Assembly (NCBI GenBank): GCA_963738325.1
Contig: CAVTWD010000011.1
Span: 124,001-188,000 of the forward strand
Length of the DNA stretch: 64,000 nucleotides
Direction of reading: 5' to 3'
From: CAVTWD01 sp963738325
Lineage (GTDB): Bacteria; Actinomycetota; Acidimicrobiia; Acidimicrobiales; Ilumatobacteraceae
The position numbers and the translations under genes are program-made. The notes below the pieces were generated by a model that was not told the origin of the DNA, did no database searches, and worked only from the letters and a program-made list of their open reading frames with translations. Positions 61,382 through 64,000 of this stretch are shown here, one piece after another (the first letter of the stretch is position 1; the number at the start of each line of letters is the position of its first letter).

Positions 61382-61813
61382 TGACCATGACGACTGCATC
61401 TCTGCTTCGCGCGCGCCCATGATGGCGTGGTGGACGAGCCCGACCCGGCTGCCCGGCCTCGGCGGCGATCGTTCACCGCCGAGTACAAGGCCGAGATCCT
61501 CGACGGGTACGACGCGTTGCCGGTCGGCTCGAGCGAGCGCGGGGCGTTGCTGCGCCGCGAGGCCCTCTACAGCTCGCATCTGGCGGAGTGGCGCAAGGCT
61601 CGCGATGCCGGCGCCCAGCAGGGGCTGGCGCCGAAGGCGAAGCCGCGTCGTTCCCCTGAGCAGGTCGAGCTGGAGCGGCTGCGCCGCCGCAACGAACGGT
61701 TGGAGACGGAGCTGACCAAGACGAGATCGGCGCTCGATGTCATGGGAAAACTGCACGCGCTCTTGGAAGGGCTCTCCGAGAGCGCGGACACCGATCCGAA
61801 GTCGACGCGATGA
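61382..61813 (+). pseudogene. IS3-family transposase OrfA, copy 2, frameshifted near the start
   Basis: ATG 61382 reads MTMTTASLLRARP and stops because of one extra base relative to copy 1. From GTG 61427 the frame VDEPDPAARPRRRSFTAEYK onward is intact, including the HTH and coiled coil, so a shorter OrfA could be made. Differs from copy 1 also by KPRRSP for KPCRSP. Confidence 0.85.
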
Positions 61814-62820
61814 TCGAGGCGCACTTCGGTGAGCTCGAAGCGATGACATCGACCAGCGCCGCCTGCGACCTGCTCGGCGTCTCGCGGGCGACGCGCTATC
61901 GGCGGCAGCGACCGCCAGTGGCGGGTCCGCCGGCACCCCGGCCGGCCCCACCGAACAAGCTCACCGAGCAGGAGCGCCAGCGGGTGCTGACGGTGCTGCG
62001 CTCGGCGGAGTACTGCGACCTGGCCCCGGCCCAGGTGTGGGCCCGGCTGCTCGATGACGGCATCTACCTGTGCTCGATCTCCACCATGTACCGGCTGCTC
62101 GCGGTCGCCGGCGAGAACCGCGAACGGCGACGGCAGCGCACCCACCCGGCGACCAAGAAGCCCGAGCTCATCGCCCGTCGACCGAACGAGGTCTGGTCGT
62201 GGGATATCACGAAGCTGCAGGGCCCGCAGCGGGGCGTCTACTACGAGCTGTTCGTGGTCATCGACATCTTCTCCCGCTACGTCGTCGGCTGGATGGTGTC
62301 GCCGGCCGAGACCGGAGAGCTCGCCGAAGCCTTCATCGCCGACACCCTGCAGCGACACGGCATCGGCCGCGGCCAGCTCTCCTTGCACGCCGACCGGGGC
62401 ACCTCGATGACATCGAAGCCCGTCGCCCAGCTGCTCGTCGATCTCGGTGTCGCCCGCAGCCACAGCCGGCCGCATGTGAGCAACGACAACCCGTACTCGG
62501 AGGCGAACTTCAAGACCCTCAAGTACTGCCCGGCCTTCCCTGGCCGGTTCGGCTCGATCGAAGACGCCCGGGCGTTCTGCGCCGCGTTCTTCGATCACTA
62601 CAACCACGTCCACCGCCACGCCGGCATCGGGCTGCACACCCCGGCGTCGGTCCACTACGGCACCGCCGACGAGATCCGCGCCCAGCGGGCCGTCACTCTC
62701 GACGCCGCCTACGCCGCCAACCCGGCACGGTTCGGGCACCGCCCGCCCCAGCCGCCGAAGCTGCCCACCATCGCCTGGATCAACGAACCCAGCCCCGAAG
62801 CACTCATCACATCCGCATGA
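61810..62820 (+). CDS. IS3-family transposase OrfB, copy 2
   Basis: A 336-residue DDE transposase with the same motifs as copy 1 (WSWDITKLQGP, HADRGTSMTSK, NPYSEANFKTLKY), starting at the ATG that overlaps the OrfA stop (61810). Intact. One residue differs (FCAAFF). Expression depends on translational coupling to OrfA, whose start is disturbed here. Confidence 0.95.
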   Translation: MIEAHFGELEAMTSTSAACDLLGVSRATRYRRQRPPVAGPPAPRPAPPNKLTEQERQRVLTVLRSAEYCDLAPAQVWARLLDDGIYLCSISTMYRLLAVAGENRERRRQRTHPATKKPELIARRPNEVWSWDITKLQGPQRGVYYELFVVIDIFSRYVVGWMVSPAETGELAEAFIADTLQRHGIGRGQLSLHADRGTSMTSKPVAQLLVDLGVARSHSRPHVSNDNPYSEANFKTLKYCPAFPGRFGSIEDARAFCAAFFDHYNHVHRHAGIGLHTPASVHYGTADEIRAQRAVTLDAAYAANPARFGHRPPQPPKLPTIAWINEPSPEALITSA

Positions 62821-63012
62821 CAAGTTGTCTCACCGGGCTTGACAGGTTCCGGACCGGCGTTTGCCTCCGGTGATGTTGTTGCCCGGGCACATCCCTGTTG
62901 GCGGCGTGACTTTCTGATCACGTAGTAGCGCGCGCCGGCTGCGCTGTTTGCGCGCGCTGCGGGTCGCTCGGTGGCGTGTTGGCGGTGAGGATGTGCGGTT
63001 CCTGTACGCGAG

Positions 63013-63055
63013 GGACCCCCTCCCCATCAGTTGGTCGCTGTGCCGGAGGGGGTCC
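63013..63055 (+). repeat. Perfect 11-bp inverted repeat upstream of the DUF6431 gene
   Basis: GGACCCCCTCC (63013-63023) and GGAGGGGGTCC (63045-63055) form a stem with a 21-nt loop, ending 18 bp before the likely GTG start. It could be an attenuator, an operator for the element's own protein, or a transposon-end repeat. No T-run follows, so a simple terminator is unlikely. Confidence 0.75.
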
Positions 63056-63073
63056 AAGGCGGTGTTGCCACCG

Positions 63074-63730
63074 GTGGCGATCGTATGGCCTTGCCCGTTG
63101 TCAGTCGATGCCTACGTCGCGGCGGGCCGTGAGGTCGATGCGCCGCGTCCGGACTGCCCGCGCTGTGGCGGCGCGATGTCGTGGTGGTCGGGCTATCGCC
63201 GTTTCGTCCGCTCTGGCGGCGTGAGCCGGGCGATCTTCGTGCCGAGGGTGCGCTGCGGGCCGTGCGCGAAGACCGACGCCGTGCTCCCGGCGTTCGTGTT
63301 CATGGGCCGCCTCGATGCTGTCGAGACGGTCGGCGCTGTCGTCGAAAAGGTTGTAGCCGCCGTTGGCGGGGTGCGGCCGGCGGCGGCGGTGGCAGATGTT
63401 CCGCACACCACGGCGCGGGGGTGGGTGCGCCGCTTCGCGGCCCGGGCGACGGGATGGTCGGTGGCGTTCGCGGCGCTGGCTGTCGAGCTCGGCGGAGAGG
63501 TCGTTGGCGCTATCGGCGACGCCGCCGGTCACACGTTGGTGGCGATCGGCGGCGCGTTCGCGGCGGCGCGCTCGTTTGCGGGCTGGGACCGGTTGGGCCG
63601 GTGGCGGTTTGCGTCGGCGGTGAGCGGCGGGAGGCTGCTCGCCGCCAACACGAATACCCCCTATCTCGTCGTCGGCAGGCGTCGTTTCATGCCTCCGGTC
63701 CCGTCGGACGGGACTCGAACGGAGGAATGA
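63074..63730 (+). CDS. DUF6431-like zinc-binding protein of a transposon
   Basis: A 218-residue protein from GTG 63074 (VAIVWPCPLSVDAYVAAGRE); the in-frame extension to 62948 crosses the hairpin and is not protein-like. APRPDCPRCGGAMSWWSGYR and VPRVRCGPCAKTDAVLPAFV supply two CxxC pairs, an N-terminal zinc finger, followed by a helical HTH-like region (VADVPHTTARGWVRRFAARA). I recognise it as the DUF6431 type found directly upstream of Mu/IS481-like transposases. The transposase starts one base after its stop, so they are co-translated. Probably a DNA-binding accessory for transposition. Confidence 0.7.
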   Translation: MAIVWPCPLSVDAYVAAGREVDAPRPDCPRCGGAMSWWSGYRRFVRSGGVSRAIFVPRVRCGPCAKTDAVLPAFVFMGRLDAVETVGAVVEKVVAAVGGVRPAAAVADVPHTTARGWVRRFAARATGWSVAFAALAVELGGEVVGAIGDAAGHTLVAIGGAFAAARSFAGWDRLGRWRFASAVSGGRLLAANTNTPYLVVGRRRFMPPVPSDGTRTEE

Positions 63731-63731
63731 C

Positions 63732-64000
63732 ATGGACCACGACCAGCAGGAGGCGGTGGCGCTGCACCGTTTCGGTGTGATCGCCGAGGCGACGAACCCG
63801 CGCTTGACGCCGGCCGAGCGGGGTGCGCTGGTGCGCCAGATCGTGACGCGGGCCCACTCGCACCCCGACGGCACCGAGCGCCGCTACTCGCGGGGAACGA
63901 TCGACCGTTGGATCAGGGCGTGGCGGGCCGGTGGCCTGGACGCGCTGAAGCCCTCGCCCCGGGCCGACACCGGGGCGGTGCGGGCGCACCCCGAGCTGTT
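63732..64000 (+). CDS. Mu/IS481-type DDE transposase, N-terminal part, cut by the window edge
   Basis: ATG 63732 follows CGGAGGAATGAC. The 89 visible residues read MDHDQQEAVALHRFGVIAEA, LTPAERGALVRQIVTRAHSH and YSRGTIDRWIRAWRAGGLDA, a helix-turn-helix N-terminus that precedes the rve core in integrases of the IS481/TniA type. The catalytic domain lies beyond the window. In similar elements an AAA ATPase (TniB type) follows; a fragment of such an ATPase is seen at 38519. Confidence 0.7.
   Translation, partial: MDHDQQEAVALHRFGVIAEATNPRLTPAERGALVRQIVTRAHSHPDGTERRYSRGTIDRWIRAWRAGGLDALKPSPRADTGAVRAHPEL

Larger units (their letters stand above)
61303..62848 (+). mobile_element. IS3-family insertion sequence, copy 2 (1546 bp)
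   Basis: Near-identical to copy 1 (24764-26308) but one base longer, from an extra C in GCTTCGCGCGC near 61407. Starts CCCTGTCTGTCAGGCTGACG and ends GGGCTTGACAGGTT. Flanked by CCGGAC at 61297-61302 and 62849-62854, a 6-bp target duplication within the IS110 relic (RRSG-KTNN). Confidence 0.93.
60977..62893 (-). pseudogene. Divergent IS110-family transposase relic, split by IS3 copy 2
   Basis: Outside the IS3 insert, the piece at 62855-62893 reads CPGNNITGGKRRSG, and the piece from 61296 down reads KTNNGSRWLGEILNQCAIAA then SHTRNTYLVAQ. A shift near 61210 leads to YWRLVRRIGKRKAAVAVGHS, WHLLTNDCDYDDLGGDWFAK and LQDLGYGVTLTNLAA to the stop at 60977. It aligns with the last ~125 residues of the array transposases (about two thirds identical by eye). 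The N-terminal DEDD domain is absent, truncated at 62893. Its RE end served as the junction for the array. Confidence 0.85.

Noticed and set aside
63700..63725. A GGGACTCGAAC segment resembling a tRNA T-arm
   Set aside because: It is part of the short hairpin GTCCCGTC/GACGGGAC within the end of the DUF6431 gene; no acceptor or anticodon arm fits around it.

Overview
This window is GC-rich DNA with GTG/ATG starts, 4-nt ATGA/GTGA gene overlaps, and gene families typical of Actinomycetota; an Acidimicrobiia-like or related actinobacterium is my guess from the gene mix, not something the sequence proves. It is an accessory region: catabolic or detoxification genes alternate with stacks of insertion sequences, and many genes are broken. 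I see no rRNA, tRNA or CRISPR array.

Layout. 1-3.5 kb: remnants of an integrated conjugative element or plasmid (tyrosine integrase running off the left edge, frameshifted VapC-type PIN toxin, truncated MobF relaxase, IS256 relic). 3.5-15.5 kb: plus-strand cluster of small-molecule enzymes (DUF1989 chimera, NmrA-like reductase, five alpha/beta hydrolases plus an epoxide hydrolase, thioredoxin-like protein, SnoaL and SRPBCC proteins, SDR relic, enoyl-CoA hydratase); about half carry single-base frameshifts. 15.7-24 kb: minus-strand genes for FtsH, a muconolactone-isomerase-like protein with DUF3237, GH15 glucoamylase/trehalase, an NTF2-like protein, MsrA and a Cof-type HAD phosphatase.

24.2-31 kb is a nest of mobile DNA: a group II intron, broken by an IS3-family insertion, abuts the inverted repeat of an ISNCY-like element, which is itself split by an IS110-family element. 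31-36 kb holds SDR, flavin disulfide reductase, VOC and luciferase-like oxidoreductase genes. 36-47 kb is a second graveyard: truncated IS3 elements, a truncated tyrosine recombinase beside a 32-bp palindrome, a TniB-like ATPase fragment, and an IS3-family element (with a coupled zinc-ribbon gene) split by a compact two-recombinase Tn554-like transposon.

47-56 kb is the best preserved region. A four-gene minus-strand operon (OmpR-type regulator, sensor kinase, deacetylase-like protein, beta-propeller lipoprotein) is divergent from a four-gene plus-strand operon (lipoprotein, two ABC ATPases, FtsX/MacB-type permease). The shared promoter region has ACCGTCG repeats spaced exactly 11 bp, as expected for an OmpR-family operator. 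It looks like an envelope-stress or antimicrobial sensing and export module.

56.4-61 kb is a head-to-tail array of three nearly identical 1498-bp IS110-family units, set exactly at the end of a fourth, divergent IS110 relic. That relic is split by a second copy of the 24.8-kb IS3-family element, with clean 6-bp target duplications. The window ends in a DUF6431 gene and the start of a Mu/IS481-type transposase gene, probably the left part of another transposon.
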